Shown piece after piece: positions 41,691 through 51,672 of a DNA stretch of 64,000 nucleotides. Where the stretch lies: positions 1 through 64,000 of IMG/VR virus record IMGVR_UViG_3300046170_000433; one strand, given 5' to 3'. Source of the DNA: a virus. Below the pieces are notes generated by a model that was given only the letters and a program-made list of their open reading frames with translations, was not told the DNA's origin and made no database searches. Positions within the stretch are counted from its first letter, which is position 1. The number at the start of each line of letters is the position of its first letter. Made by a program: the position numbers and the translations under genes.

Positions 41691-43868
41691 TTACTGATTT
41701 TCTACATATCGAGGCTTAGATTTCCACGAAATCGCATTAACATCTGCATCGTCTACATCCGACGCTGAACAGTAGAAAGACAGCAGTCGAGTGTTGATAC
41801 CGAACGACCATCTATGCCGTTGCCTATTGTAACCTACAGCATCTAATTGCTGAGATACCTTAAATGAGAATCCAGATGCTGATGCAATCGCTGTAGCCTC
41901 AAATGGGAGATATGCGGTAACTCCATTCTGCCTAGTAACTCTAAGCCTAATCTCGTCTCCTATGGTAACTTCAACGCCTTCGGTATACTCGGCAGAGTAA
42001 GTGGTTGCATTAACTGAACCATTAAAGATTTCAGCATCTGCGGTTACATTGTAAAGCTGTACGCGACTATGCTGAATAAGACCACTTATATTATACTGAA
42101 GAGTTGCCCTAGTCCCCGAAGAGTCGGTGATCTCACCCAAGACAACTGCATTATTGAGCGTGGTCACTAAGCCGGTGGAGGTTAAGTTACCTGCAAAGGA
42201 AGATGCCTTAATCGTGATGGTTGTTCCGCTAATAGCGAACGCAGAAGAAGCATTTGCATCGATATCCAAATTAAAAGAACCAAGGTTAATTTCATTTCCT
42301 GACCTCGATACAATGGTTGATACTTCACCTGCGTAGTTATCCACGAGGTATGACTTTGCTCGGTCGTAAAACTTCTGAGGTGTATCAATCTCGGTATAGG
42401 CATCAACTGTATCTTTGTCTGATTCCGTGAGTGTTAAATCAGGTTGCAAGACAACATCAATTTCCGACCCATCTGCACCTCGCAAAGCAATTTCGGTAGA
42501 AAATATATTTCTATCGTAGTTTATAATTCCATAATCAAATATGTCATCGGTATAAGGTTGATTGTAATAATATTTCTTAGGATTTTTCCCTCGACTCCTA
42601 ACCCATCCATTAACATCTCCCTGTGGTGAATACCCTTCACCTATTAAAACTTCAAACTCGGCAACCTCGCCATTTGAGTCAGTTGTTTTTTCATAAGTTC
42701 GCTGAGTGGTAGCAGGATTAGTATCAAAATTAGTGAGGGTATGACTAGGTGATCTAAATAATTCTATAGCATCTGTAAAAGTATTACCTAGTAAATTCCA
42801 ATCTGCTACATCTGGTTGGGAGTAGTTATTTGATTTGGTGGATTTGTAGTAATTTCCACTATAGACAACATAATTATTTCCACCATATTTTTTACCCTGC
42901 ACCCAATTGAGAACATTGGTTCTAGTTATGTAAAGCGTTCCGCTATCTGTCACATAATCCCCTTGTGACAACTCTCCAAAAGAAAATGCAGTAGCTAAGT
43001 TTGTTACAGTCACGAGGTCAGCATTTGCTAATGATGCGTCATCTTTTAAGTAAAACTTTGCGCCTGCTATTGGATTATACTGATCATCAACAGTTTTAAT
43101 TTTTAAGGTTTGGGTAACTTCTAAAGATCCTGCTGAATAATTTGTTGAAGAATTATTTAAGTGATTTGCCCAAAGGAATCTTGTTCCATTAATCGCATTC
43201 CTTACTCCAGTTTTCCACCCTCCAAATTGAGAAATGTCTGCCCTTGCACCAGTATCGGAATCGAGCTTTTCAATAATTTGAAACACATTTGATTCATTAT
43301 TAAAGGAATCCCTAGCACCATAAATTTGTACATTGCTAATAGTTGGATTTCCCGCTCTAAAAGTAATACCACTTGTGCCACTAGCATACATCTTACAATC
43401 CACCATCTCGGTGGTATTTGAAATATTAAATTGTATGTCTCCATCGTTCCCAATTTTATCAATGATGCAGTTCTCAAATCTTACACTCCCAGTGATTGTT
43501 GCTGAAAACTCACCTCTAAAATTGACACCAATGAAATTACTTTTTCCATTGGAATTATTATCAATCCTTAAAGCTTTAGAGTTCCACCCCATACCAGACC
43601 CTTCGATGGCATAAATGATGTCACCCACTTCAGGATTAAATGAAAATCCATTTTCAGTCTGTGGACTTTTTAATTGGAGTGTGCCCGTATTTTTTACATA
43701 CAGTCTATCCTTATGTCCTGTGCCTTTGAATATCCAAATCTGTCTACCAAAATCAATATCTAGGTCACCCTCAATGTGGAGTGCATTCCCACCAAAATCC
43801 ACAATTTTAAAAGTGCTATGAGATTGATCTCCGACTGTAGTTACATTTACTGAACTGATACCCTCCAT
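41691..43868 (-). CDS. Tail spike/fibre-like protein
   Basis: A 725-residue beta-rich protein. Residues about 1-200 look like a right-handed beta-helix (short repeated strands with Asn/Gly turns, e.g. IGNDGDIQFNISNTTEMVDCKMYASGTSG). Later parts are mixed (FYDRAKSYLVDNYAG near 480). The frame is open upstream to about 43950 (AHLVIAGNTYPKITQSG), and the real start is probably ATG at 43965 (MSFTE), overlapping the previous TGA, with one base in excess at GAAGGCA. Probably a receptor-binding or glycan-processing spike. Confidence 0.7.
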   Translation of the reverse strand: MEGISSVNVTTVGDQSHSTFKIVDFGGNALHIEGDLDIDFGRQIWIFKGTGHKDRLYVKNTGTLQLKSPQTENGFSFNPEVGDIIYAIEGSGMGWNSKALRIDNNSNGKSNFIGVNFRGEFSATITGSVRFENCIIDKIGNDGDIQFNISNTTEMVDCKMYASGTSGITFRAGNPTISNVQIYGARDSFNNESNVFQIIEKLDSDTGARADISQFGGWKTGVRNAINGTRFLWANHLNNSSTNYSAGSLEVTQTLKIKTVDDQYNPIAGAKFYLKDDASLANADLVTVTNLATAFSFGELSQGDYVTDSGTLYITRTNVLNWVQGKKYGGNNYVVYSGNYYKSTKSNNYSQPDVADWNLLGNTFTDAIELFRSPSHTLTNFDTNPATTQRTYEKTTDSNGEVAEFEVLIGEGYSPQGDVNGWVRSRGKNPKKYYYNQPYTDDIFDYGIINYDRNIFSTEIALRGADGSEIDVVLQPDLTLTESDKDTVDAYTEIDTPQKFYDRAKSYLVDNYAGEVSTIVSRSGNEINLGSFNLDIDANASSAFAISGTTITIKASSFAGNLTSTGLVTTLNNAVVLGEITDSSGTRATLQYNISGLIQHSRVQLYNVTADAEIFNGSVNATTYSAEYTEGVEVTIGDEIRLRVTRQNGVTAYLPFEATAIASASGFSFKVSQQLDAVGYNRQRHRWSFGINTRLLSFYCSASDVDDADVNAISWKSKPRYVENQ

Positions 43869-43961
43869 CGCAGTTAAAAAAGATGCAGTATCATCAGTTC
43901 CACTTTGTGTAATTTTAGGGTAGGTATTACCTGCTATAACTAAATGTGCCTTCTGTGAAAC

Positions 43962-44309
43962 TCATGCGAAATCCTTTGTTACAGACTCTAAGTTTCCCGA
44001 TGAGTCATAGGTGATGTTTTTGGTTAGATGCACTGCATCATTCTCATCTTTCTCTACCACTTGAGTGAGCAAACCACTAGCATACGTAAACGCCTTACTA
44101 CTAACTAATGTAAGCTTCTGGTTGTTCGTCCAAGTTGTCATGGCAGTCAACACTCCATCTGTGAATGTCGATTCTGTATAATTATCCGATGGATCGGGGT
44201 GGGTGTGGCTATCGCCACCTCCACCTCCGCCACCAGAGTTTATCTGCGCCTCAAGTTCCTTGATCTTAGAACCCAGCTTATCGCCAATCTGGGCTAAGAT
44301 GTCAGTCAT
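43962..44309 (-). CDS. Small tail/fibre-associated protein
   Basis: A 115-residue protein. Residues 1-24 (MTDILAQIGDKLGSKIKELEAQ) resemble the N-terminus of the next gene upstream (DILGKIGEKVGGQIKSLE), then a poly-Gly hinge (about 26-32) with HTHPDPSDN, then beta-rich sequence. The shared N-terminal helix suggests the same docking site on the tail. Both ends overlap the neighbouring genes. Confidence 0.7.
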   Translation of the reverse strand: MTDILAQIGDKLGSKIKELEAQINSGGGGGGGDSHTHPDPSDNYTESTFTDGVLTAMTTWTNNQKLTLVSSKAFTYASGLLTQVVEKDENDAVHLTKNITYDSSGNLESVTKDFA

Positions 44310-45235
44310 TAGGCTATAGCAGTATTAAATGCAGACTCGAAAGTAGAGTAATCACCAAGTGGTGTAGTATTTACTACAAGACCATTTGCGTTAGGCACGG
44401 TACAAATACCTGTAACATTACCTGTGACATTACCCGTAACATTTCCAGTCAGATTCGCAGTAACGGTTGCAGCAGTAAGATTAGCTGCAGCTGTGCCAAG
44501 CTTCAACTCCCAGGTGCTTTCGTCATTGTCCCAAATAAGACCAGCTTTAGGATTTGGATCGTCATTAACATCATTACCTCTGTTAACATTGAATCCACCT
44601 GTTGATGCAGTAACAGAACCATCAGAAGCCAAGTTAACCTCAATGGTATTGTCGGCTACACTAACCTCAGTTGAACTAACTGTGGTAGTTGTTCCTTGCA
44701 CGGTGAGGTCACCTGTAATTGTGACTGCTCCAGAAATTGTACCACCAGCTTTGTCGTACTTGTCATTTGTAAGACTAGTAATGTTTCCTGCATTAGTAGA
44801 AATGTTAGTGGCATTAGTTCCAATCTGAGCATCAAGCAGAGAATCTGCTTCAGCTAAGCTTTGAGCCTCATCAATGTAATTTGAATTTGTTTCAGCAATG
44901 TAAGTGCCATTAGCATTCAATCCTGATGCAGTCTCAATCGTATTAATTGCAGCAGCATTTGTGGAGACTCCGTCTGCATTTGCTTTCGCTTGTGCATCAA
45001 GTTTATTGTCTGCATCAGCCAATGATGATGCTGCTGATAGATAGTTACTAGACGTTGGTGCAGTATAAGTGCCATCAGCACCTAACCCTGCCCCTGTCTG
45101 GGTGGTATTTACTTCGCCTTGAAGTACACCTAACTCTGCTTTTGTAGCAAAGTCATTCGTTATTGAGCTTTCAAGAGACTTTATTTGCCCCCCGACTTTC
45201 TCACCTATTTTTCCTAATATATCTGTAGCTGGCAT
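44309..45235 (-). CDS. Tail fibre protein
   Basis: A 308-residue protein with the DILGKIGEKVGGQIKSLE docking helix at the N-terminus, two similar repeats with GLGADGTYTAPTSSNYL and GLNANGTYIAETNSNYI, then VTITGDLTVQGTTTTVSSTEV and a run of NVTGNVTGNVTG. These are common in phage fibres. The internal repeats suggest growth by duplication. Confidence 0.75.
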   Translation of the reverse strand: MPATDILGKIGEKVGGQIKSLESSITNDFATKAELGVLQGEVNTTQTGAGLGADGTYTAPTSSNYLSAASSLADADNKLDAQAKANADGVSTNAAAINTIETASGLNANGTYIAETNSNYIDEAQSLAEADSLLDAQIGTNATNISTNAGNITSLTNDKYDKAGGTISGAVTITGDLTVQGTTTTVSSTEVSVADNTIEVNLASDGSVTASTGGFNVNRGNDVNDDPNPKAGLIWDNDESTWELKLGTAAANLTAATVTANLTGNVTGNVTGNVTGICTVPNANGLVVNTTPLGDYSTFESAFNTAIA

Positions 45236-45247
45236 TGTTTGTAGTAG

Positions 45248-45496
45248 TTAGTTAGAATTTCTGTGTAAATCGTAATTAAGTCCGAAGGTAACTTCGTTTC
45301 CGTATTCTGCTCTTATTGAATCAAGCCCTGCCTGATCCATGTAGTCCAAGTCATTCCAGTTATTGAATCCGTCACCTACCTTCATTCTCTTATTGGTTAG
45401 GTCTAGGCCTATTTCGCCCTGTCGTAGGGCGGGATTGATGGATTCCCATTGCTCCGCAGTATCGCGCCTTTGCAAGATGCGTCTTAATTCTGCCAT
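45248..45496 (-). CDS. Small tail protein with Mtd-N-like domain
   Basis: An 82-residue protein from the ATG at 45496. ILQRRDTAEQWESINPALRQ, then GEIGLDL and MKVGDGFNNWNDLDYM, match the small N-terminal domain of major tropism determinant and related fibres (R-x-T-x-x-W...NP.L..GE.G...K.GDG...W..L.Y). The frame is open to 45598, but that part overlaps the upstream gene and has unlike composition. TAATG overlap with the previous gene. Confidence 0.75.
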   Translation of the reverse strand: MAELRRILQRRDTAEQWESINPALRQGEIGLDLTNKRMKVGDGFNNWNDLDYMDQAGLDSIRAEYGNEVTFGLNYDLHRNSN

Positions 45497-45741
45497 TATG
45501 CTCCTCCTCCATCGATATCCAATACCTCCAAGTGTACGGTGTCCGCAACGCCACCATCTATTACAGCCCCGATCAATTCGGGTGGCTCTGCAATCCATTG
45601 GTTCGTAAGACTGTTGTACTGGAGTACACCTAGGTTAACTGGGTTCGGGTTTACATCTAATAAACTCAGCAGAGTCTTATCGGCTATTTGCTTCTTAACT
45701 TGTGCAAGCCTTCTGCCTATCTCTGTGAGTATATTCTGCAT
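45496..45741 (-). CDS. Small tail-associated protein
   Basis: An 81-residue protein: MQNILTEIGRRLAQVKKQI, again a docking-type helix, followed by beta sequence. It begins nine bases behind a control site and has no Shine-Dalgarno. Confidence 0.65.
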   Translation of the reverse strand: MQNILTEIGRRLAQVKKQIADKTLLSLLDVNPNPVNLGVLQYNSLTNQWIAEPPELIGAVIDGGVADTVHLEVLDIDGGGA

Positions 45742-45750
45742 CTCGTATAT

Positions 45751-45773
45751 TGTAACCTATTTATATATGTAAC
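45751..45773 (-). promoter_or_regulatory. Dyad control site, copy 13
   Basis: Plus-strand TGTAACCTATTTATATATGT followed by AAC; near-palindromic, nine bases before the start at 45741. Confidence 0.65.
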
Positions 45774-45785
45774 GCACTAAGAAAA

Positions 45786-46280
45786 TTATTGCAATGCAGC
45801 AAGAAAGTCCTCGAGTGCTTTTTCAGCATCGAAGGTAGATGTATCTCTTTGGGTTATCACAATGTCTGCCCCTGCACTAGGTGCATTTGTAAATGTTAAT
45901 GTGTTTCCGGCTAAACTCACTTGGTAGTCAGATAGTGGATCCTGAACCAAACCATTAATGCTCACATCGTAGTTTGCTTCAGAGTCACTAGTCATATCAA
46001 AGCCTACAGTATATGAGGTTACCCCAGTGGCAGTTATTTGATCTGTAGGCATTACAGAGGAATCATCCTGCAAATCTGTTATCTGATCTTGTATCTCATT
46101 AAATTGCTCAGAGTTTCGATAAATGGATAAGTCCACAACTCTTTCAAGCTCTACTGCATCTTGCTTACGATTTACTTTCTCAGTTAATCTTGTAAGCACT
46201 TCAGGTAAATTGTTTTGACCCTCCTTAAATGCTACATTCATTTCGTAGCGAACACGACCACTCTGTTTCCTACGAGCCAC
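45786..46280 (-). CDS. Tail structural protein
   Basis: A 164-residue protein with a basic helical N-terminal half and a beta-rich C-terminal part (TATGVTSYTVGFDMTSD, YDVSINGL, LAGNTLTFTNAPSAGADIVI) as in small fibre or baseplate domains. Overlaps the next gene upstream by 11 bases. Confidence 0.7.
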   Translation of the reverse strand: MARRKQSGRVRYEMNVAFKEGQNNLPEVLTRLTEKVNRKQDAVELERVVDLSIYRNSEQFNEIQDQITDLQDDSSVMPTDQITATGVTSYTVGFDMTSDSEANYDVSINGLVQDPLSDYQVSLAGNTLTFTNAPSAGADIVITQRDTSTFDAEKALEDFLAALQ

Positions 46281-48648
46281 TTTGTACTACCTCCGATGTC
46301 AGCTTGGTTCTTACACCTGAAACCTCTACAGTTCTACCTAATATTTTGAATGGCTGGTCTATACCTCTGAGGGTAATCACATCCTGGAAGTAATTACCCT
46401 GTGCAAATAATGGTATCATAACCTCATTACTTAAATCCTCCAGCTCTTGCTCTACTTCCTCAACCTCGGTTTGCTGGGTTGTGCTGAATGTAGATAGTTT
46501 TACATTAGCAATAACGGCGGTATCTGTGAACTCATCTTCAACATAACCACCAGCCACATAGGTAGAATAGTCAAATATGTCCGACATATGTAGTGCATAT
46601 GACCTCATTTTCTTCTCCGAAAACTTGTCTTGCAGGTCGGTTTTCCCAAACTTTAATGTACATGGATAATCTAATCCATTTCTAGAGAACTCTCTATATG
46701 GCCCACGATCCACTTCGCTTGAACCATATCCATATCTTACAATTCTTGCCCCATAAAAATAAGTCTTACCTGCCTCAGGAGTAAAGTTTTCTGAATCAAT
46801 AAACTTCTCAGGGGAGTAGGATATTGTGCCATCAGAATTAATAGTTTTAGCACATAGATGTGTACCCATTATAAATCTTCGACTATTGATGGCATCAGTA
46901 GGAAATAATGCAGTCATTGCAGTCATTGCAAAATCTACCTGGGAGATAGTGCCTTGTAGCAAATCGTAACCAATCATGCCCCAATCCAATACAAGCGAAG
47001 TTTGATCTGCCACATAACCTATCGGGGCAGTAGTTAAAATCTCTTGCGTCATTGGATTCTCAGCAGAATAAACATATTCGATTTCTGCATTAGATATAAG
47101 CCTCCAAAACTCAGGCCCATTCATATATTGTGGGAATGGGATAGGCTCTATAGATGCAGGGCTTACAACAAACACACCATTAAATCCGGCAAACATCTGT
47201 CGTTGCTCATCAATATTTATAACGGTGTGCCTAAAGTCTGCCACACGCTCACCCTTATATCTCTCCTCATAGTAGAAAGCAGTATACTTATCCCCTCTAC
47301 TTACAGAAAGATACCCAGTCTGTCTGTAAACCATCAACTTATCACCAAGCTTAGACATCCGTAAGATACGCGACCCATCCTCAGGGAAAGCAATTGAATC
47401 AGATGACTCTCTTACCATTTCAAGCTCTGGGCTAAAAGTGTCGGGTTCTTTAAGTAATATAAAACTAGCTTTATCACCAACAGTTACATTCTGTGTGCTA
47501 CCAGCTTGCTCATCTCCAGTACTTGTAACAACGCCATCCGAAGTGTTATTGTAAGCTCCTTGTAATACAATAAAGGTCTTACCCATTATCCAGTTCGAAT
47601 TTAAAGAAACAATATCTGCATCGTAAACCTTTGTTACTCCAAGTGAATCAGTTACTGTCATGCGTATTGAGTCGCCTGCAATAAATGTAGAATGCGAGTA
47701 ATCTAAAGCAGCTAACTCAGACTCTGTGAAGTAGTAATATGGATTATGTGTAAAACTCTCATATCCCGATGATCCTGTCTCACGAGTCCCACCAAGAGGA
47801 TAATCCAAAGTAAGGGTGATAATTGCACCATTACTCATTGCATGAACCTTAGCATCGTAGTTTTGCCCAAAAAGATTTGGCGCTGCCCTAGCCTCACGCT
47901 GATCATCCGCCAGCCTCCAGGATGAAAACTCTATTATGTGTGGGACTTTATAAGTTGTTACATAATCATCATAATCATAAAAGAACTCAGGGATGTCATA
48001 GGGAAAATTTGCAGCACCCATGAAATAACTGAAGTTATTTTCGATGGTTTCATCAAAGTACTCAACGTCAGCAATAAAAAGCCTACCATCAAACTCTGAT
48101 ATTGTGCCTACTCTAACAATGCCCCTCTCTCTAAGTGAGAATAATGGGAAAGCACAGGGCCAGCCGTCTCGGTAAAACAAAGGTAAATCTACACCATTAT
48201 TCATGATGCAATAACCATCAATAGTAACAACCTCCCAACGAGTTGCCTCTAGATTATATTTATTTGCGATGCCGTGCTTTGTAGAACTGTAGCCTATTTT
48301 GTCTAAATTAAATAGACCTTCGGCAATCAGTACCCACTCCTTGGTATCCTCTTTAAATCTGTATATTTTATCTCTACAAGCTGCAACCAGAACCTTTACA
48401 CCCTCTGACTCGAATTGATGTAACATACGAATAGGAGCATCAGAACTATCTAGCTTAGATACTTCTGATCCACCCACACTAAAGTTACTCCAACCCTCTC
48501 GTCTAACTTCCCCATCCGTTTCTCTGCGGAAGTTAATCTTCTCTACATAATTATTAGCACCAGCAGTATCTTGTGAATTAGATCCTGATATTAGGTTTCC
48601 ACCATCTGGCACCATCAATGAGTAGTGCTTGTATGCTTTTTTCGCCAT
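46270..48648 (-). CDS. Large tail protein
   Basis: A 792-residue protein of mainly beta structure, with repeats of the form '..FRRETDGEVRREGWSNF', 'RMLHQFESEGVKVLVAACRDKIYRF', 'ADFRHTVINID' and a C-terminal coiled-coil-like stretch (TTQQTEVEEVEQELEDL). Size, position between the connector and fibre genes and the propeller-like blades fit a tail nozzle or tubular protein of a short tail (T7 gp12-type role). Homology not proven. Confidence 0.65.
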   Translation of the reverse strand: MAKKAYKHYSLMVPDGGNLISGSNSQDTAGANNYVEKINFRRETDGEVRREGWSNFSVGGSEVSKLDSSDAPIRMLHQFESEGVKVLVAACRDKIYRFKEDTKEWVLIAEGLFNLDKIGYSSTKHGIANKYNLEATRWEVVTIDGYCIMNNGVDLPLFYRDGWPCAFPLFSLRERGIVRVGTISEFDGRLFIADVEYFDETIENNFSYFMGAANFPYDIPEFFYDYDDYVTTYKVPHIIEFSSWRLADDQREARAAPNLFGQNYDAKVHAMSNGAIITLTLDYPLGGTRETGSSGYESFTHNPYYYFTESELAALDYSHSTFIAGDSIRMTVTDSLGVTKVYDADIVSLNSNWIMGKTFIVLQGAYNNTSDGVVTSTGDEQAGSTQNVTVGDKASFILLKEPDTFSPELEMVRESSDSIAFPEDGSRILRMSKLGDKLMVYRQTGYLSVSRGDKYTAFYYEERYKGERVADFRHTVINIDEQRQMFAGFNGVFVVSPASIEPIPFPQYMNGPEFWRLISNAEIEYVYSAENPMTQEILTTAPIGYVADQTSLVLDWGMIGYDLLQGTISQVDFAMTAMTALFPTDAINSRRFIMGTHLCAKTINSDGTISYSPEKFIDSENFTPEAGKTYFYGARIVRYGYGSSEVDRGPYREFSRNGLDYPCTLKFGKTDLQDKFSEKKMRSYALHMSDIFDYSTYVAGGYVEDEFTDTAVIANVKLSTFSTTQQTEVEEVEQELEDLSNEVMIPLFAQGNYFQDVITLRGIDQPFKILGRTVEVSGVRTKLTSEVVQSGS

Positions 48649-50474
48649 TATGGGAAAATATATCCTGCTTGTGCATATGCTGTATTCTCAAGTGTCTCAA
48701 CTCTGTCGAGTAAACCTTGGTAGGCTGCAGTAAGACTATTATTAGATGCAACAAGATTATTATAAGTAGTCTGAAGGGTATCAAGATTAGACTGGAAAGT
48801 AACATCTTGCGCTTCAAGTGCAGTTGCCCTTGTTTCCAGAGCAGTTGCCCGACCCTCCACATTGGTAGCTCTTGTTTGCAGAGAAGTTATATCAGCATCA
48901 TTGCCCGTTATCTGATTCTGCAAGCCAGTTATATCATTATCTAAAGATGTATCCTTTGACTGCAATAAGCCAACAGATGACTCAAGGGCAGTCGCCCTAT
49001 TTTGTACTGCGGTAATATCTAAATCATTGCCGTCTATCTGTGTCTGTAGACCATTTACTTCAGCAGCAAGTGCCTCTGCAGCACCACTCTCGTTGGAGGT
49101 AATATGATCCTGTAACTCCTTAAGTGTGTTATATGCATCGCCTGCTCCATTGAGCAGTTCGTTTATCTCTGTGTCAGTATATGCCTTAGCATCTACCAAT
49201 GTCTGCGAGACATTTAAATTGGTAGTATCGATCTGTCCCTGCAATCCAGAGATGTCAGAGTCGAGTGATGTATCCTTTGCCTCAAGGTCAGTAGCTCTTG
49301 TCTCCAGTGAAGTAGCCCTTCCCTGCAAAGCTGCAACATCAACATCATTGGAAGATGTCTCTGCGAGAACCTCTGCTCTAACGGAAGCTAACTCTGTGAG
49401 GACATGCGATTGCGATGAGGCTATGGATGCAGTAGCATCTGCCCTAGCTTGATCAATATTACCCTGTAGCGTAATGCTACTAAGCTCGGCACTTACCCTA
49501 TTTGCTTCAACGGTACTATTCGTATTGCCAATCGAGACTTCTATTTCGGCTCTTGTAGATGCAATTAAAGACCTGACTGCATTGTCTTTCTCTATTTCCT
49601 CTGCTCTGACAGAACCCAAACTAACCTCTATTTCATTTACTGCTAGTGATACTATTGGTAGTACAATTCCTTGTACAGTTGGATTAAATAGACTGATTTG
49701 GTCTGTTCTCCATCTAGCTACATGAAACTTCTGATCTACCTCATCCTTGTCATAGAAGTTATCAAACAATGCAGCTTCCAAATTAAGGGTAACCTTATTC
49801 TGGTCGATCATTGCCTGTGTCTCAGCAGGTGTCATGAACAACTCGTCCAACCCTGATATTTCACTAGCTTGATGCCCATGCACTTCAGCTGCATACTTTG
49901 GCACATCATCGAGTGTAATAAAATTAGCTATTGAAACCTTCGTTGCATACTCGTTATGGAAATGCACCTCGGGTGCTTTAGAGTTTGCTAGCTCTTCTAG
50001 TTGAGTCTCTCTAGTATTTAAATCAGCAATTGTTGCGAAAGTGCTAGGTAGTTGATCGACCTTGTAATTAGTGTCATCCCACTTTGCATCAAGCATCACT
50101 TCGTGTGCATCAAAGTTTGCTTGCAATGTTGACATCTGAGTTGTCAGTTCTGCATCTTTTGCAACCCTCTCAGATGACATCTGTGTAATGCTTGCATTTA
50201 AGGTGTTAGATAGCACTGCGTCTGCATCTTGCATCTCTGCCGTAGATGGATGTGTACCCATGTAGTCATCTAGCTCTTGCTTTGTTTGGTCAGCTAGTGA
50301 TTGCAATGCTGCCATCGTTGTCTGTATAGCAGAAACAGATTCGCCGGAAGCCAATGCTCCGCTATTAACGTCATCTGTTAAGTGAGCTAAACTATCAATT
50401 AGTGTTGCAAAGGATGACTCACCAATTCTCTGACCAGCTGAGAAGGATGATTTTAACTGAGTGCGACTAGCCAT
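48648..50474 (-). CDS. Coiled-coil fibre protein
   Basis: A 608-residue protein with long heptad stretches, most obvious in the C-terminal half: repeats such as ADITSLQTRATNVEGRATAL, VAALQGRATSLETRATDL and DNDITGLQNQI. The N-terminus (SFSAGQRIGESSFATLIDSL) is the likely virion attachment part. Trimeric coiled-coil fibres of this kind occur in many short-tailed phages. TAATG overlap with the next gene. Confidence 0.75.
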   Translation of the reverse strand: MASRTQLKSSFSAGQRIGESSFATLIDSLAHLTDDVNSGALASGESVSAIQTTMAALQSLADQTKQELDDYMGTHPSTAEMQDADAVLSNTLNASITQMSSERVAKDAELTTQMSTLQANFDAHEVMLDAKWDDTNYKVDQLPSTFATIADLNTRETQLEELANSKAPEVHFHNEYATKVSIANFITLDDVPKYAAEVHGHQASEISGLDELFMTPAETQAMIDQNKVTLNLEAALFDNFYDKDEVDQKFHVARWRTDQISLFNPTVQGIVLPIVSLAVNEIEVSLGSVRAEEIEKDNAVRSLIASTRAEIEVSIGNTNSTVEANRVSAELSSITLQGNIDQARADATASIASSQSHVLTELASVRAEVLAETSSNDVDVAALQGRATSLETRATDLEAKDTSLDSDISGLQGQIDTTNLNVSQTLVDAKAYTDTEINELLNGAGDAYNTLKELQDHITSNESGAAEALAAEVNGLQTQIDGNDLDITAVQNRATALESSVGLLQSKDTSLDNDITGLQNQITGNDADITSLQTRATNVEGRATALETRATALEAQDVTFQSNLDTLQTTYNNLVASNNSLTAAYQGLLDRVETLENTAYAQAGYIFP

Positions 50475-50475
50475 A

Positions 50476-51114
50476 TTATCCTCCTAAAAGGAATCCTCCA
50501 CCTTGGTCGAGAGACTCGACTGGATTCTGTGTTGAAAGCACCTCGGGCTTATTAACGGCAATTTTCCGCCTTTCCCTTTGGTAATTTTGTAAGTTGGTCT
50601 GTGCTTGCGATGCGTCATCATTTACGTCCTTCATAAAATGATACTTCACAAAGTAGTGAACGGCCAAGGCCGCATCGTCACCTAAGTTGGTTTTATAAGA
50701 TTTTTGTTCTGCTGTAGCCTCAAATAAAGGTTTATATACATACTCTTGGTTATAAAGTATGCTTAATGTCTCATTATCACCTAAGACTGGAGCAGTATAA
50801 AATTGACCCCTGTCAAAACTAATCTTTCCAGGGTAAGTAGCTGATCTTTTAGAATGCCCACCATCAAATATTGTGTGCCTCTTGTACGCAGGGTAAATAT
50901 GAAGCCTATAATACTTTGATGTATCACCATCATCTTCTGGTAACTGCCTCAAGACTACATCGAGTATTCTTGCTGACTCTACATCGAATTGACCAATCAT
51001 ACATTGCTTTTCACCATGCAACTCTAGCTCATCCTTACTAAACGACTCTTCCATGGGAGTTGTTCGTAGCTCAGGGATATACGCCATAAGGTCACGAACG
51101 CCTGCTACGACCAT
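50476..51114 (-). CDS. Head-tail connector candidate (start hidden by a frame break)
   Basis: A 212-residue frame that stays open upstream to about 51200 (SLTDTVNDLLLVDGLRKGRG). The real start is probably the ATG at 51211 (MKTWQEF), which overlaps the previous TGA; one extra base in TTTAACTG breaks the frame. The full protein of about 245 residues ends in a helical LQNYQRERRKI part and a Gly-rich tail. Position before the tail genes and mixed fold are like T7 gp11-type connector (tail tubular) proteins. Confidence 0.65.
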   Translation of the reverse strand: MVVAGVRDLMAYIPELRTTPMEESFSKDELELHGEKQCMIGQFDVESARILDVVLRQLPEDDGDTSKYYRLHIYPAYKRHTIFDGGHSKRSATYPGKISFDRGQFYTAPVLGDNETLSILYNQEYVYKPLFEATAEQKSYKTNLGDDAALAVHYFVKYHFMKDVNDDASQAQTNLQNYQRERRKIAVNKPEVLSTQNPVESLDQGGGFLLGG

Positions 51115-51207
51115 ACGATCACGGAACTTTTCTACTCCACGACCCTTTCTTAAACCATCGACTAGTAAGAGGTCATTGACCGTATCAGTTAAACTCTTGC
51201 CAAGTCT

Positions 51208-51672
51208 TCATTTCCGGCCTCCTGGGGTGAAGTAAAATCCAAGTACCATAGGGGCGAGAACGATCACGAAATAAGCGCTTAAATGTCCAGTGGTAACCAT
51301 AATGGCCTGCTGTTTAACAGGAAATGTGATGAGTCCAAAGAGGAACTCGGTTGCTCCTTCTCCTGTGGGGTTACTGAGGGTAATGATTTCTTGGCTGGGG
51401 AAAAGGGTGCAAAGTATGATTGTTGCCGACAAGGTGGAGACGAGGACGAGTGCGAGCAACCTCCTTGTGGCACGAGTGAAAGCCCCACCAGGACCGCTAT
51501 TAAGTTGTTCTTGAAATTTAAGTGCAAATTCATTTCCTCTAGCCTCCCTAGCTAATTCTAATTCAAATTTTTGTTGGCGACTATCAGCTACAGCACCAAA
51601 CACCCCTTTTAAAACTGAACCCAAAGCTGCTGAACCGCCAGCAGTAAAGAACATTGTTACTAGCTCGATCAT
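51208..51672 (-). CDS. Multi-span membrane protein (holin candidate)
   Basis: A 154-residue protein with membrane spans at about 70-90 (LLALVLVSTLSATIILCTLF), 108-122 and 130-150 (LSAYFVIVLAPMVLGFYF) and a hydrophobic N-terminus. Surrounded by other small membrane proteins in the late region, so a holin or lysis accessory role is reasonable. Both ends overlap the neighbours (ATGA). Confidence 0.65.
   Translation of the reverse strand: MIELVTMFFTAGGSAALGSVLKGVFGAVADSRQQKFELELAREARGNEFALKFQEQLNSGPGGAFTRATRRLLALVLVSTLSATIILCTLFPSQEIITLSNPTGEGATEFLFGLITFPVKQQAIMVTTGHLSAYFVIVLAPMVLGFYFTPGGRK

Noticed and set aside
41821-41843. TGTAACCTACAGCATCTAAT as another control site
   Set aside because: Only one arm matches, and it lies within fibre coding sequence with no start nearby.
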